Assembly: GCF_900107975.1 (NCBI RefSeq)
Contig: NZ_FNVF01000007.1
Coordinates: 98,085 to 162,084 of the forward strand
Length of the DNA stretch: 64,000 nt
Direction of reading: 5' to 3'
DNA from: Paenibacillus sp. UNC499MF
GTDB taxonomy: Bacteria > Bacillota > Bacilli > Paenibacillales > NBRC-103111
Each line of letters begins with the position of its first letter. The stretch's first letter is position 1. A program made the position numbers and the translations under genes. The notes beneath the pieces were generated by a model. That model was not told the origin of the DNA. It did no database searches and saw only the letters and a program-made list of their open reading frames with translations. This document shows positions 55,416-64,000 of the stretch, in pieces.

Positions 55416-56588
55416 TTATAAAGACAAGCTGTCCAGAGGAATCTTGAACAGGTTCTGGAGAACGCGCTCGATAGCTAGAACAGTATCGTCCTCGGTCGTC
55501 CGGAGATGCACGAATTCGAGGTTGCGGCACGTCTGCGGCACGTTGGCGAGAACACGTTCCTTCAGCTCGTCCAGGAACGAATCGCCGAATACCGGCAGCA
55601 TCGTGCCCGTCAGCGCGATATGATCCGGGTTGAGCATCGTAACGATGTTGGACAGGGCGGAAACGATAGCCGTCTTGACCGCTTCGCGCAGCTCCACGGC
55701 TTGAAGCTCTTCCGCGAGGAGAGCGCTGCGGAACTGGTCGACGGTTAAGCCGAGCGTCCTCTTGAGGCCGTGGGCGGAAGCCAGCGTAGTCAGGCAGCCT
55801 TTGCCGCCGCAATAACATTCGTGAAGGTGCGGCGGCAGGAACGCTTTGTAGTGGCCGAGCTCGCCCGCTACGGAGCCGGAGCCCGTGACGAGCGTCTTGT
55901 CCACGAAAATGGCGCCTCCGATGCCCCTGCCGAGCTTGAGCGTGACATTGTTCCGGGAGGAGACGAGGCGGCCGCTTATATTTTCGTTCAGCGCGAGAAG
56001 ATTGGTGTCGTTCTCCAGGTAAACGGGCAGTCCGTATTCCTCTTCCAGTATCCGGCCTAGAGGAATCCGCTTCCAGCCCATGCCGGGTGAACGGAGAAGG
56101 ATGCCCTCGCTGGAGTCGACCAGCCCATGTACGCTGAAGGAGATGCCCTTAATCCCGTCCGGTTCGGGAATCTCTTTGATGAGAGCGCCGATTACCCCGC
56201 GGATCACCCGCAGCATATCCTCCTCCGTCTCGTATGAATCGGCGCGCATTTCCGCTTCCGCCAGGCGCTCTTTGCGCAGGTTGTAAGCCGCTCCTCTGGC
56301 GTAGGTGCCGGACAGCTCGATGCCGATGGCGGAGAAGCGGGAGCCGTTGAGCAGCAAAGGGACACGCTTGCGGCCGCTGCCGCTTTCGAGCGACTGGGGC
56401 TCCCCTTCCAGGATGACTTCGTCTTCCAGCAGGCGGTTCACGATGTTCGTCACCGTCTGCTGGCTCAATCCCGTCTTCTGTGCAAGTTCAACGCGAGAGA
56501 TCGGGGAATCGGAATAAATAAGATGCAGCACCTTCTGCTGGTTAATGGATTTAAGCAGCGTATGGCTCGCATGCTTGGAAGTGGACAT
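55416..56588 (-). CDS. ROK family transcriptional repressor
   Basis: The product has 390 residues. The N-terminal winged helix (ISRVELAQKTGLSQQTVTNI, near 30) is followed by a ROK kinase-like domain with GIELSGTYARGAAYNL, the catalytic-type LENDTNLLALNE, GRGIGGAIFVD, GELGHYKA and the zinc motif CYCGGKGCL (near 258). The Asp in ENDTN is kept, so sugar binding is expected. It is divergent from a sugar ABC operon and probably represses it. AAAGAGGTTA precedes the ATG. Confidence 0.93.
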   Translation of the reverse strand: MSTSKHASHTLLKSINQQKVLHLIYSDSPISRVELAQKTGLSQQTVTNIVNRLLEDEVILEGEPQSLESGSGRKRVPLLLNGSRFSAIGIELSGTYARGAAYNLRKERLAEAEMRADSYETEEDMLRVIRGVIGALIKEIPEPDGIKGISFSVHGLVDSSEGILLRSPGMGWKRIPLGRILEEEYGLPVYLENDTNLLALNENISGRLVSSRNNVTLKLGRGIGGAIFVDKTLVTGSGSVAGELGHYKAFLPPHLHECYCGGKGCLTTLASAHGLKRTLGLTVDQFRSALLAEELQAVELREAVKTAIVSALSNIVTMLNPDHIALTGTMLPVFGDSFLDELKERVLANVPQTCRNLEFVHLRTTEDDTVLAIERVLQNLFKIPLDSLSL

Positions 56589-56776
56589 AGAATAACCTCT
56601 TTCTTAAAACGAAGACGAAATGGATGTTATCCATAGTTTACCATTCCCGAATAGACGAGGGAAGGAAAGCTGGGAGAAGATTGAAGTTTCACCATTTTCG
56701 CCGGTTTATAGGGAATAGGGACGAATCGTTTTACAAATCTTTAAAAGAAAAACTGTGTTTTTTCTAAATATTTGTA

Positions 56777-56840
56777 TTGAATCCTCCGGAAAAACAAGGT
56801 AGGATATTAATTAATAAAATTGATTTATTTATTATTATAC
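56777..56840 (+). promoter_or_regulatory. Promoter and operator-like inverted repeat for the sugar operon
   Basis: TTGAAT (56777-56782), 17 bp and TAGGAT (56800-56805) are followed by the AT-rich inverted repeat TTAATAAA-N5-TTTATTTA (56811-56831). ROK repressors often bind AT-rich palindromes just downstream of the promoter. The 56589-56950 gap otherwise shows no gene. Confidence 0.6.
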
Positions 56841-56950
56841 CACAGGATGCGTACATCGGAAAACATTTCGCCGATCCCCGCCTCCACCTATTTTCCGGTT
56901 TTCCCGATCGGATCCAAACCATTTTAGCAAACATGAAAGGGGTTTCAAAA

Positions 56951-58405
56951 ATGAGACCAAACATGAAAAGGCTTACATCTTTAAGCTTGGCGGTGGCACT
57001 GTCGGGTTCGCTGCTTGCGGGCTGCGCGGGCGGTTCCGATCCGAAAAATGCGGGAGGGCAGGCGAGTCCCCAATCATCGGGAGAGGTGTACGATAACGGG
57101 CTCCCTAAAAATGAGAAAGTGACGCTTAAAGTGGGCTTTTTTATGGGAGGCTACGGTCGGGAATGGTTTGATTACGCCGTGAAGTCCTTCAAGGAGAAGT
57201 ACCCGAACGTATCCTTCGATGTCACCGCATCGGCAGACATGAAGAATATGATCCAGACGAAGGTTTCGGCCAATAACGACGCCGATATGTTTGATATCTT
57301 CAACACCACACCCCCGGCCGGAGCGCAGGGAATCGTGTCTCTTGCGGAAGCCGGGAAGCTGGAACCCTGGGATGAACTCTTCGACAAGAAGCTGCCGGAC
57401 GCGCCGGACAAAACCGTTAAGGAGCTCATTCTGCCGGGCATGTACGAGTCGTTCACGCGGGTGAACGGGAAGGTGTACGAGTTTGCGTCTTCGAGCTCTT
57501 TCGGCGGGCTGTTTTATAACAAAACGTTATTCGAGAAAAACGGCTGGAACCAGAATCCGAAAACATGGGCGGAGTTTACCAAGCTTCTGGCCGACATCAA
57601 GGCGTCGGGAATCGCCCCGATTACGTTCCCGGGCGTTCATCCGAACTATTACGATTGGGCCTTCGGACCGGCAAAAATGTTTGAACTGGCCGATATGAAA
57701 GGCGGCGCGGACAAATTTATCGAGAACTACAAAACTTACACAGGCCCCCAATACTTGAGCGAAGAGAGCATTGAGCATTGGAACCGGCTCTACGAACTCG
57801 GCAAACAGGGTTACTTCCCGGAAGGGCTCCCGGCGCTTACGCATACCCAGTCCCAAATGCAGGTGATTCAAGGACAGGCCGCGATGGTGTCGACCGGCAG
57901 CCACGTGGAGAATGAAATGAAGAAAACGACTCCGGCCGATTTCAAATGGGGCTACATGGCCGTGCCGTTCCGTGACAAAGCGGATCAGAAGCTCTGGGTG
58001 CGAAGCGGAATCACCAACTTCCTCTATCTGTGGAGCGGCAAGCCCGATTTGAACAAGAAATGGTCCAAGGAATTCGCCCTCTGGCTGCTTACGCTGGAAA
58101 ACCAGCAGTTTGCGGCGGAGAAATCCGGCGCGCTGCCGATGCGCAAAGACTTGACGGACGATTCGTCGAAGGTGCTCAAGCTTTCAAGCTCGGCGCAGGC
58201 GATTCTGAACTATATCAAGGAAAACGACGCGCGTGCCTATAAAGCGCACAGAACGGTCAGCATTTCGGACCCGAACCTCGCCAAAGCGGTCAAGATCGTC
58301 GAAGAAGCCACCGTCAAAATCGTGCTGGGCAAACAGGATCCGAAGCCGATTCTGGAGGAAGCGGAAGCTTTGCTTCAGAAAGCGGTCGCCGCACAGAAGA
58401 AATAA
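56951..58405 (+). CDS. ABC sugar solute-binding lipoprotein
   Basis: The 484-residue product has signal peptide and lipobox LAGC (Cys25), then a family 1 binding protein fold: GFFMGGYGREWFDYAVKSFKEKYP (near 60, of which GREWFDYAVKSFKEKYP is typical), IFNTTPPAGAQG, and SFGGLFYNKTLFEKNGW (near 178). ATG 56951 follows AAAGGGG by 9 bp; the frame is open upstream without a site. First gene of the operon under the ROK repressor. Confidence 0.9.
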   Translation: MRPNMKRLTSLSLAVALSGSLLAGCAGGSDPKNAGGQASPQSSGEVYDNGLPKNEKVTLKVGFFMGGYGREWFDYAVKSFKEKYPNVSFDVTASADMKNMIQTKVSANNDADMFDIFNTTPPAGAQGIVSLAEAGKLEPWDELFDKKLPDAPDKTVKELILPGMYESFTRVNGKVYEFASSSSFGGLFYNKTLFEKNGWNQNPKTWAEFTKLLADIKASGIAPITFPGVHPNYYDWAFGPAKMFELADMKGGADKFIENYKTYTGPQYLSEESIEHWNRLYELGKQGYFPEGLPALTHTQSQMQVIQGQAAMVSTGSHVENEMKKTTPADFKWGYMAVPFRDKADQKLWVRSGITNFLYLWSGKPDLNKKWSKEFALWLLTLENQQFAAEKSGALPMRKDLTDDSSKVLKLSSSAQAILNYIKENDARAYKAHRTVSISDPNLAKAVKIVEEATVKIVLGKQDPKPILEEAEALLQKAVAAQKK

Positions 58406-58467
58406 AAGCCAGGAAGCGGGGAGGAAACCCTCTTCGCTTCTATTTTCCTGAGAGGAGCTGACTTCCC

Positions 58468-59415
58468 TTGTCGGACCCAATAGCCGTGAAAGCGCCGCGA
58501 AGCTTTATCAGCCGGATAGGGCTGGATAAAGCGAAAACGCAGAAATGGATTTTTCTGATCCTTGCCATCGTGCCCCCGTTTGGAGGTTATCTGCTATTTA
58601 CGTTGTTCCCCAACGTTCTGTCCGTGTATTATGCACTGCTGGACTGGGACGGGCTGAAAGAACCGGAGTTCGTCGGCTTGCAAAATTTCGTCACGGCCCT
58701 GCAGGATGAATACGTCTGGCGGGCGCTGCGCCACAATGTGATTTTCATGCTGACGGTGCCTGCTCTTGTCGTCCTCATTTCTCTGGTCCTTGCTTATCTG
58801 GTCACCTATAAGACTTACAGGGAAAATAAACTGCTGAAAATTTTATTTTTCTTTCCGAATGTCCTGTCCATTGTGGTCGTCGCTCTGCTGTGGGCGTTCA
58901 TTTACGACGGAACGTACGGCCTTCTGAACGGCGCACTCGGGCTGCTCGGGATCGACTTGAAAAATTTCTACTGGCTGGGCAGCGAGAATACGGCCTTGTG
59001 GGCCCTTATCCCTCCGTGGGTCTGGGGCGGCGTCGGCCTCTACGTCATTATTTTCGTCAATGCGATGACCGCCATTCCGAAGTCTTTGTACGAGTCGGCT
59101 ATTCTCGAAGGCGCCGGTCACATGACCCGCCTGTTTAAAATCACGCTGCCGCTCATTATGCCGGTGGTCCGGGTGAGCGTGCTTTTCCTGGTCGTCAGTA
59201 CGCTGAAGACGTTCGAGCTTATTCTTATTATGACCAACGGGGGCCCTTCCGGATCGACGGATGTAATCGGCCTGTATATGTTCAACCTTGCTTTCGGCAA
59301 GGAGTATATCAACTACGGATACGCCTCGTCGGTAGGCATGATTCTCTTTGTGATCCTGGTGACGGCCAAGCTGCTGATGGACAAATTTTTGCCGAACCGG
59401 GGCGTCGAATACTAG
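58468..59415 (+). CDS. ABC sugar importer permease, MalF-type
   Basis: The 315-residue product from a TTG start (GAGGAG 10 bp upstream) has six membrane helices. The EAA motif is LYESAILEGAGHMTRLFKIT (near 210) and the TLKTFELILIMTNGGP motif near 250 is a CUT1 hallmark. Partner of the next permease. No ATPase in the operon. Confidence 0.93.
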   Translation: MSDPIAVKAPRSFISRIGLDKAKTQKWIFLILAIVPPFGGYLLFTLFPNVLSVYYALLDWDGLKEPEFVGLQNFVTALQDEYVWRALRHNVIFMLTVPALVVLISLVLAYLVTYKTYRENKLLKILFFFPNVLSIVVVALLWAFIYDGTYGLLNGALGLLGIDLKNFYWLGSENTALWALIPPWVWGGVGLYVIIFVNAMTAIPKSLYESAILEGAGHMTRLFKITLPLIMPVVRVSVLFLVVSTLKTFELILIMTNGGPSGSTDVIGLYMFNLAFGKEYINYGYASSVGMILFVILVTAKLLMDKFLPNRGVEY

Positions 59416-59445
59416 TCATTACCTACGGACAGGGAGCGGATTGCA

Positions 59446-60282
59446 GTGAAAGAAAAACGAACGTTTATGGATGTGGTTTGGCGTCTCTGCTTGTACGCCT
59501 GGGCGCTGACGATTATTTTTCCGCTGTGCTGGGTGTTCTACGAGTCGCTTAAGAGCAATCCCGAGTTTTTTCAAGATATCTGGAGTCTTCCGGCCAAGCT
59601 GGAATGGTCGAATTACAAAACGGCCTGGACGGAATACGGCTTCGGCAAGTCTTTGCTGAACACGCTCTATTATGTCGGCGGAAGCCTGGTAGTCAGCCTT
59701 ATTTTTACGACGCTTAACGCCTACGCGCTGACCCGGCTGGAATTTAAGGGCCGCCAGGTGATCTGGGGACTGATCATGCTGTCTTTGTTCCTGCCCGGCA
59801 TCAATGCGCTCGTACCGCAATATGTCATCATGCGGGAGCTTCACCTGACCAACAGCCTGACGGGACTCATCCTGTTATCCGCTCTTGGGGAGAGCGTCTT
59901 CTACCTGATGCTGCTGGGCGGATTTATGAAATCGCTGCCCAAAGATCTGGAAGAAAGCGCGAATATGGACGGCGCTTCGATTTTTCAAGTGTTCCTGCGC
60001 ATTATTGTGCCGCTGTCCACGCCGGGGATCGTGACGGTCGCGATCTTCAAGTTTCTCGGGTACTACAACAACTTTATGGGACCGTTCATTTACTTGAGCG
60101 ATCCGGAAAAATATACGATCGCCGTACAAATGTACCAGGCGAACAAGATGATGGAATACACAGCCGACTGGGTAACCCTCTTCGCCGGGGTGACGATCGC
60201 GATGGTGCCTTCCGTGATTGTGTTCATTCTCTTCCAGAGACTTATTATGCAGGGAGCTACGCTCGGGGCGGTCAAAGGATAG
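59446..60282 (+). CDS. ABC sugar importer permease, MalG-type
   Basis: The 278-residue product from a GTG start has six membrane helices and a CUT1 EAA motif (LEESANMDGASIFQVFLRII, near 168). The C-terminus ends GATLGAVKG, as usual in MalG-type permeases. AGGGAGCGG precedes the start. Confidence 0.93.
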   Translation: MKEKRTFMDVVWRLCLYAWALTIIFPLCWVFYESLKSNPEFFQDIWSLPAKLEWSNYKTAWTEYGFGKSLLNTLYYVGGSLVVSLIFTTLNAYALTRLEFKGRQVIWGLIMLSLFLPGINALVPQYVIMRELHLTNSLTGLILLSALGESVFYLMLLGGFMKSLPKDLEESANMDGASIFQVFLRIIVPLSTPGIVTVAIFKFLGYYNNFMGPFIYLSDPEKYTIAVQMYQANKMMEYTADWVTLFAGVTIAMVPSVIVFILFQRLIMQGATLGAVKG

Positions 60283-60402
60283 CCCTGCGGCTGAAGACGG
60301 GGCTTGCCGGCTGAACAGACAGCAGAATATAGAAAGTATGTTTACGTGCGGAGTTCATGGAAACAGAGTGATCCGATGCGCGTGGAATTGGGGGAGTGTC
60401 AG

Positions 60403-61428
60403 GTGAAAGTCGCTGTAATAGGCTGCGGAACAATGGGACGTACTCATGCGGCCGAGTGGAAAAGAATGCCCGGTATCCGGCTAGCCGGCGTGTGCGACGC
60501 GCAGGAAGGGGCAGCGCGCAGTCTGGCCGGGAGACTGGAGACGGAGGCTTACGAAGATTTCGACCGGATGATCGGGGAGGCAGATCCGGATATCGTGGAT
60601 ATCTGCCTGCCTACCCATCTGCATAAAGAGTTTATTTTCAGAGCGGCTCGTTCCGGCAAACATGTGATCTGCGAGAAGCCGATCGCCCTGTCGGCGGACG
60701 AGGCGGAGGAAGCGGCTGCCGAATGCAGGAAGCACGGTGTCCGCTTGTTTATCGGCCACGTCGTCCGCTTCTTTCCGAGCTATGCCGATATCCGGCGCAA
60801 GGCCGCCGAAGGGACGATCGGCACTCCGGCGGTTCTGCACGCGAAGCGCATGGGAGCGAATCCCGGCTTGGCAAAGCCCTGGTACGCGAACAGCGACAGA
60901 AGCGGAGGCGTCATCCTTGATTTGATGATCCATGATATCGATTTCGCTCAGAGCCTTTTCGGCGGAGCCGTATCGGTGTATGCGATGAACCGGAGAGAGG
61001 GGAATACCGATTACGCGCTGGCGACGCTGCGTTTCGGCAGCGGGGAGATCGCCCACCTGGAAGCGTATTGGGGCTTCCCCGGTCCGTTTACGACGGGCGT
61101 GGAACTGGCGGGAACCGGCGGTGTGCTCCGCTTCAACAGCGAGGATGCCGTGTCGCTTCGCGTGTTTAAAGCGAAGGAAGCGGCGGCCGGGTCAGGGGTG
61201 GCGGCGGCTGTTCCGGTACCGAAAAGCCCGTCGACGTACAATCCGTATTACCTGGAGCTGGCCCATTTCGCCGATTGCGTACGGACCGGGCGGGAGCCTG
61301 AGGTGACCGCCGAAGACGCATGCAGCGCCCTGCGGACCAGCCTGGCCGTGATCGAATCCGCACGCACGGGGCGGCCGGTCAAGCTGCAAGATGCACGGGA
61401 GGGGGAGAATCGGCATGTCTACCGTTAA
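60403..61428 (+). CDS. Gfo/Idh/MocA family dehydrogenase (first of two)
   Basis: The 341-residue product has the Rossmann motif KVAVIGCGTMGRTHA (residues 2-16), HVICEKPIAL (near 88) and GGVILDLMIHDIDFA (near 168), where Lys and His fit the catalytic positions. GTG 60403 follows GGGGGAG by 6 bp, and the canonical NAD-binding start immediately after supports it; a longer frame from 60304 would add 33 residues without a site. The operon context points to oxidation of the imported sugar or polyol. It overlaps the second such gene by 14 bp. Confidence 0.87.
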   Translation: MKVAVIGCGTMGRTHAAEWKRMPGIRLAGVCDAQEGAARSLAGRLETEAYEDFDRMIGEADPDIVDICLPTHLHKEFIFRAARSGKHVICEKPIALSADEAEEAAAECRKHGVRLFIGHVVRFFPSYADIRRKAAEGTIGTPAVLHAKRMGANPGLAKPWYANSDRSGGVILDLMIHDIDFAQSLFGGAVSVYAMNRREGNTDYALATLRFGSGEIAHLEAYWGFPGPFTTGVELAGTGGVLRFNSEDAVSLRVFKAKEAAAGSGVAAAVPVPKSPSTYNPYYLELAHFADCVRTGREPEVTAEDACSALRTSLAVIESARTGRPVKLQDAREGENRHVYR

Positions 61429-62428
61429 CATCGGGATGATCAGCTTTGCGCACGGGCATGCGGCGGGAATTTATCGTCTGCTCCAAAACATACCGGGCGT
61501 ACAAGTGACGGCTATAGCGGACGAGAACGAAGCGAGGGTCCGGGACTACCTGGAGGAAGCCCCCGCTATCCGCTATTACGCCGACTACCGGGAGCTGCTG
61601 GCGGACGACTGCGATGCCGTGGTCATCTGCTCGGAGAATATCCGTCATGCGGAGATGACCGTTGCGGCCGCCCGCGCGGGCAAGCACGTGCTTTGCGAGA
61701 AGCCGCTGGGCCTGAATGTGGACGAAATGGAGCGGATGATTCAAGCCTGCGAAGAAAGCGGCGTCCGCTTGATGACGGCCTTCCCGTGCCGGTTTCTTCC
61801 TGCGGTCATTCAGGCCAAAACGGCGCTGGAGCGCGGTGATATCGGCGAGATCGTGGCCGTCAAAGGAACCAACCGCGGCACGATGCCGGGCGGCTGGTTC
61901 GTCGACCCGGCGCTTTCCGGCGGCGGTGCGCTGCTGGATCACTCCGTCCATGTGCTGGACCTTCTGCACTGGATGCTGGGCAGCCGCGTGACGGAGGTTT
62001 ATGCGGAAACGGCTACGCTGTTTCACGATATCCCCGTGGAAGACACGGGCTTCCTGCACGTGAAGTTCGAAAGCGGCGCCTTCGCGTCGATCGATACGAG
62101 CTGGTCCCGTACCCGCTCGTTTCCTTACTGGGGAGACGTCACCCTGGAAATCGTCGGCACAGAGGGCATGCTCTCCGTCGACGCTTTCGGCCAGAAGAAC
62201 GAAGTGTACAGCGACGAAGCGGACAAAGCCCGGTGGAGCTACTGGGGCGAGAACATGAACCGTTCTCTCGTCGAGGCTTTTGTCGGCTCCGTCCGGGAGG
62301 GCAAAGAAGTGCCGGTTACCGGCAGGGACGGTCTCCGTTCCGCCGCCGTAGCCGCAGCGGCCTATGAATCCGTCCGCCGGGGCGGGCCGGTCGCATTAAA
62401 CGAACACGGCAGATATTCCGTGGAATAG
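61415..62428 (+). CDS. Gfo/Idh/MocA family dehydrogenase (second of two)
   Basis: The product has 337 residues. The N-terminus is INIGMISFAHGHAAGIYRLL-like: the usual GxGxxG is replaced by a His-rich G-M-I-S-F-A-H-G-H pattern seen in a distinct MocA subgroup. HVLCEKPLGLN (near 90) and GGGALLDHSVHVLDLLHW (near 170) follow. ATG 61415 follows GGGAGGGGGAGA. It partners the preceding dehydrogenase; the pair may catalyse successive or coupled oxidation and reduction steps. Confidence 0.87.
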   Translation: MSTVNIGMISFAHGHAAGIYRLLQNIPGVQVTAIADENEARVRDYLEEAPAIRYYADYRELLADDCDAVVICSENIRHAEMTVAAARAGKHVLCEKPLGLNVDEMERMIQACEESGVRLMTAFPCRFLPAVIQAKTALERGDIGEIVAVKGTNRGTMPGGWFVDPALSGGGALLDHSVHVLDLLHWMLGSRVTEVYAETATLFHDIPVEDTGFLHVKFESGAFASIDTSWSRTRSFPYWGDVTLEIVGTEGMLSVDAFGQKNEVYSDEADKARWSYWGENMNRSLVEAFVGSVREGKEVPVTGRDGLRSAAVAAAAYESVRRGGPVALNEHGRYSVE

Positions 62429-62440
62429 GGGGCTTGCGGC

Positions 62441-63199
62441 ATGTCGGCATACAAACTGGTCGCGCTCGACCTGGACGGCACCACGCTGACCGATGACAAG
62501 CGCATATCCGAGGCGAACCGGACGTGGATCCGGCGAGCGGCGGAGGCGGGCGTCACCGTGATTTTCTCGACGGGACGGGGTATCCAGACCGCTAAATCAT
62601 ATTGGGACGACCTCCGGCTGGATGTGCCCATGGTGCTGCTCAACGGGGCCGAGATCTGGAAAGGGCCGGGCCGGTTGTGGGAGCGCCACTATTTGTCCCG
62701 GCAGCAAATCCGCGAGCTGCATAAGCTGGCGGCCGGGGCGGACGCCTGGTACTGGGGCTACAGCGTGGAGAGCTTGACGAACCGGGAAGAGTGGACGGAA
62801 GAAATGTTCGGTCGCGACTGGATGAAATTCGGCATGGGCCATCATGACCTCCGGGTCATTGCGGGGCTCCGTGAGCAGGTACGGCAGATGGGCATGCTTG
62901 AAGTGACCCGTTCTGCCGATACGAACATGGAGATCTCCGCCCTCGGAGTGACGAAAGAGTCCGGCGTCCGCAAAGTATGCGGGCTCCTCGGGATCGGCAT
63001 GCACGAGGTTATGGCCATCGGCGATCATCATAACGACCGGATGCTCATTCAGGCCGCCGGCCTGGGCATCGCGATGGGCAACGCCGACGCGGAGCTGAAA
63101 GAGGTGGCGGATACCGTTACCGGCACGAACGGCGAGGACGGCGTGGCTCAGGCTATTCAGCGGTATATTTTCGGGCTGGATGGGGCTTTGGCGGATTGA
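62441..63199 (+). CDS. Cof-type HAD phosphatase
   Basis: The 252-residue HAD IIB protein has motif I LDLDGTTL (nucleophile Asp), FSTGRG (motif II), KESGVRKVCGLLGI (motif III Lys) and GDHHNDRMLI (motif IV). The cap domain is shorter than in YidA-like proteins. It likely dephosphorylates a sugar phosphate in the cytoplasm. Last gene of the operon, 12 bp after the second dehydrogenase; a terminator follows. Confidence 0.9.
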   Translation: MSAYKLVALDLDGTTLTDDKRISEANRTWIRRAAEAGVTVIFSTGRGIQTAKSYWDDLRLDVPMVLLNGAEIWKGPGRLWERHYLSRQQIRELHKLAAGADAWYWGYSVESLTNREEWTEEMFGRDWMKFGMGHHDLRVIAGLREQVRQMGMLEVTRSADTNMEISALGVTKESGVRKVCGLLGIGMHEVMAIGDHHNDRMLIQAAGLGIAMGNADAELKEVADTVTGTNGEDGVAQAIQRYIFGLDGALAD

Positions 63200-63210
63200 T
63201 TTTGGGAATG

Positions 63211-63244
63211 AAGCTGGTTATCCGGATGGGTAACCGGCTTTTTT
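63211..63244 (+). terminator. Terminator of the sugar operon
   Basis: AAGCTGGTTA and TAACCGGCTT flank a 10-nt loop and are followed by TTTT. Confidence 0.87.
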
Positions 63245-63560
63245 CATTTTGGTGAAGGGACGTCTGAGAATCTTGGAAATGCTGGGACTTGCCATGAGTT
63301 CTGGCAGGATTAGGCGGGAGGCTTCTAGAAGGAGTAAGCGCTGGAGCAATTGAATTAAGGGCGTTCATGATAAAGGTGATGAAAGAAGATAGAACGAATG
63401 AACTGTAACCCAATCGGGATCACTTAGTGCCTGATACTGAACAACTTGAAAGCTTAGTAAGAAAGAGAAGTCAGTAGGATGGACAAAGCAGTTATTCGGA
63501 AGTATGCGATGATCGAGAGAATAAGAGTGAGAGAGCCCGGAAAAGAAGAGGAGAATAACC
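63245..63560. other. Intergenic stretch with composition change
   Basis: About 315 bp without a gene. From about 63340 the DNA becomes AT-richer than the sugar operon. No clear promoter or repeat is visible. Confidence 0.5.
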
Positions 63561-63788
63561 GTGAAAACAGTTTTTTTGCTGCAGCATAGTTATGAAGTAA
63601 ACGAAATTGAGTATACCAAAGTAATTGGAATCTATTCTACAAGAGATAAAGCGCAGGACGTAATAAATACATATAAAGAATTGCCTGGTTTTAAAGAATA
63701 CCCCGAAGATTTTTATATAGATGAATATCATATGGATAAAAATGAGTGGGAAGAAGGGTTTTTGGGTTCTGCAGGACTCGAAGGTTGA
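63561..63788 (+). CDS. Small DUF7336-like protein
   Basis: The 75-residue acidic product (GTG start after AGAGGAG) reads FLLQHSYEVNEIEYTKVIGIY and then KELPGFKEYPEDFYIDEYHMD. This resembles the DUF7336 family of small proteins often found among immunity and accessory genes; the match is from memory of the motif pattern. AT-rich codon use differs from the sugar operon upstream. It may be cotranscribed with the next gene. Confidence 0.65.
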   Translation: MKTVFLLQHSYEVNEIEYTKVIGIYSTRDKAQDVINTYKELPGFKEYPEDFYIDEYHMDKNEWEEGFLGSAGLEG

Positions 63789-63817
63789 TAAGTTAAACAG
63801 AAGAGGAGATATAGTGA

Positions 63818-64000
63818 GTGGAAATAATTCAATCCTTACAAGAAGAACTCTGTAAAAATAACATAGAGGAGGCAGAGTTGATTGTTGAAAAAATAGGCGA
63901 CCTCAAAATGCTTGAAGCCGTACCTATGTTAATAACCAACTTACTCGATACCGATAGTAATCAGTTAAGAAACACGATTGCGATAACGCTATCTGATATT
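63818..64000 (+). CDS. HEAT repeat-like protein (3' truncated by window end)
   Basis: The first 61 residues are visible from GTG 63818 (GAGGAG 9 bp upstream). The segment AELIVEKIGDLKMLEAVPML, then a helix with NLLDTDSNQLRNTIAITL, has the helix-turn-helix spacing of HEAT/PBS-lyase repeats. Such proteins are frequent as immunity proteins beside polymorphic toxins, but the visible part does not decide the role. Confidence 0.55.
   Translation, partial: MEIIQSLQEELCKNNIEEAELIVEKIGDLKMLEAVPMLITNLLDTDSNQLRNTIAITLSDI

Noticed and set aside
54178-55818. 546-codon minus-strand frame covering the metallophosphoesterase 3' end and the ROK gene end
   Set aside because: Crosses the strong terminator at 55363-55410 and overlaps two supported genes in other frames.

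Overview
The window looks like chromosomal DNA of a spore-forming, aerobic Bacillota bacterium, most likely of the family Paenibacillaceae (Paenibacillus or a close relative). Reasons: moderately high GC, strong AGGAGG-type ribosome binding sites, frequent GTG and TTG starts, sporulation and coat genes (YteA-type, CotF-type, YhcN/YlaJ-type), a caa3 oxidase operon of Bacillus type, a TPP riboswitch-led thiamine operon, and ABC sugar importers without their own ATPase. This is inferred from gene content; no taxonomic marker (16S rRNA, tRNA) is present. I saw no tRNA, rRNA, CRISPR array, prophage or insertion sequence.

Layout. 1-3.4 kb: 3' part of a large HAMP-GAF hybrid histidine kinase with three receiver domains. 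3.8-6.3 kb: NanE-type epimerase plus a DUF4127 protein. 6.8-7.9 kb: a zinc-ribbon protein converging on a YteA/DksA-like sporulation protein. 8.2-15.2 kb: TPP riboswitch followed by tenI-thiO-thiS-thiG, thiD-thiE and thiC; thiF is not in the cluster. 15.4-18.4 kb: minus-strand small genes, including a polyglutamine-rich CotF-type coat protein. 18.5-22.2 kb: a MocA-type oxidoreductase, a candidate structured RNA, a metallo-beta-lactamase-fold hydrolase and a membrane M48 protease. 22.3-26.7 kb (minus): a CvfC-like Nfu/HEAT protein, a DEAD-box helicase with a very long RGG tail, and a sporulation lipoprotein. 27.0-32.3 kb: ctaCDEF, ctaG and a ctaM-like gene behind a good sigma-A promoter. 32.4-37.0 kb: a GntR (YtrA-like) regulated pair of ABC exporters with an operator-like palindrome over the promoter. 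37.1-44.4 kb: a secreted TraB/GumN protein, an AgrC/AgrA-like pair in AT-richer DNA, a D,D-carboxypeptidase, and a divergent VanR/VanS-like pair. 44.5-55.2 kb: an unusual gene set in one direction (two sugar-type ABC permeases, an HlyD-like adaptor, a solute-binding lipoprotein, a stalk-domain protein, a degenerate glycosyltransferase; then, after a terminator, a large secreted metallophosphoesterase). 55.4-63.2 kb: a ROK repressor divergent from a sugar ABC importer operon that ends in two MocA-type dehydrogenases and a HAD phosphatase. 63.2 kb to the end: AT-richer DNA with a small DUF7336-like gene and the start of a HEAT-like gene, resembling immunity-gene neighbourhoods.

How the parts work together. 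The thi cluster is a near-complete thiamine route under TPP control. The cta block builds and assembles a cytochrome caa3 oxidase. The two sugar importers presumably borrow a shared MsmX-type ATPase encoded elsewhere. The most unusual assembly is 44.5-50.9 kb, where importer-type permeases and a binding lipoprotein share a transcription unit with an exporter-type adaptor protein and secreted or enzyme-like accessory proteins directly downstream of a cell-envelope two-component system.
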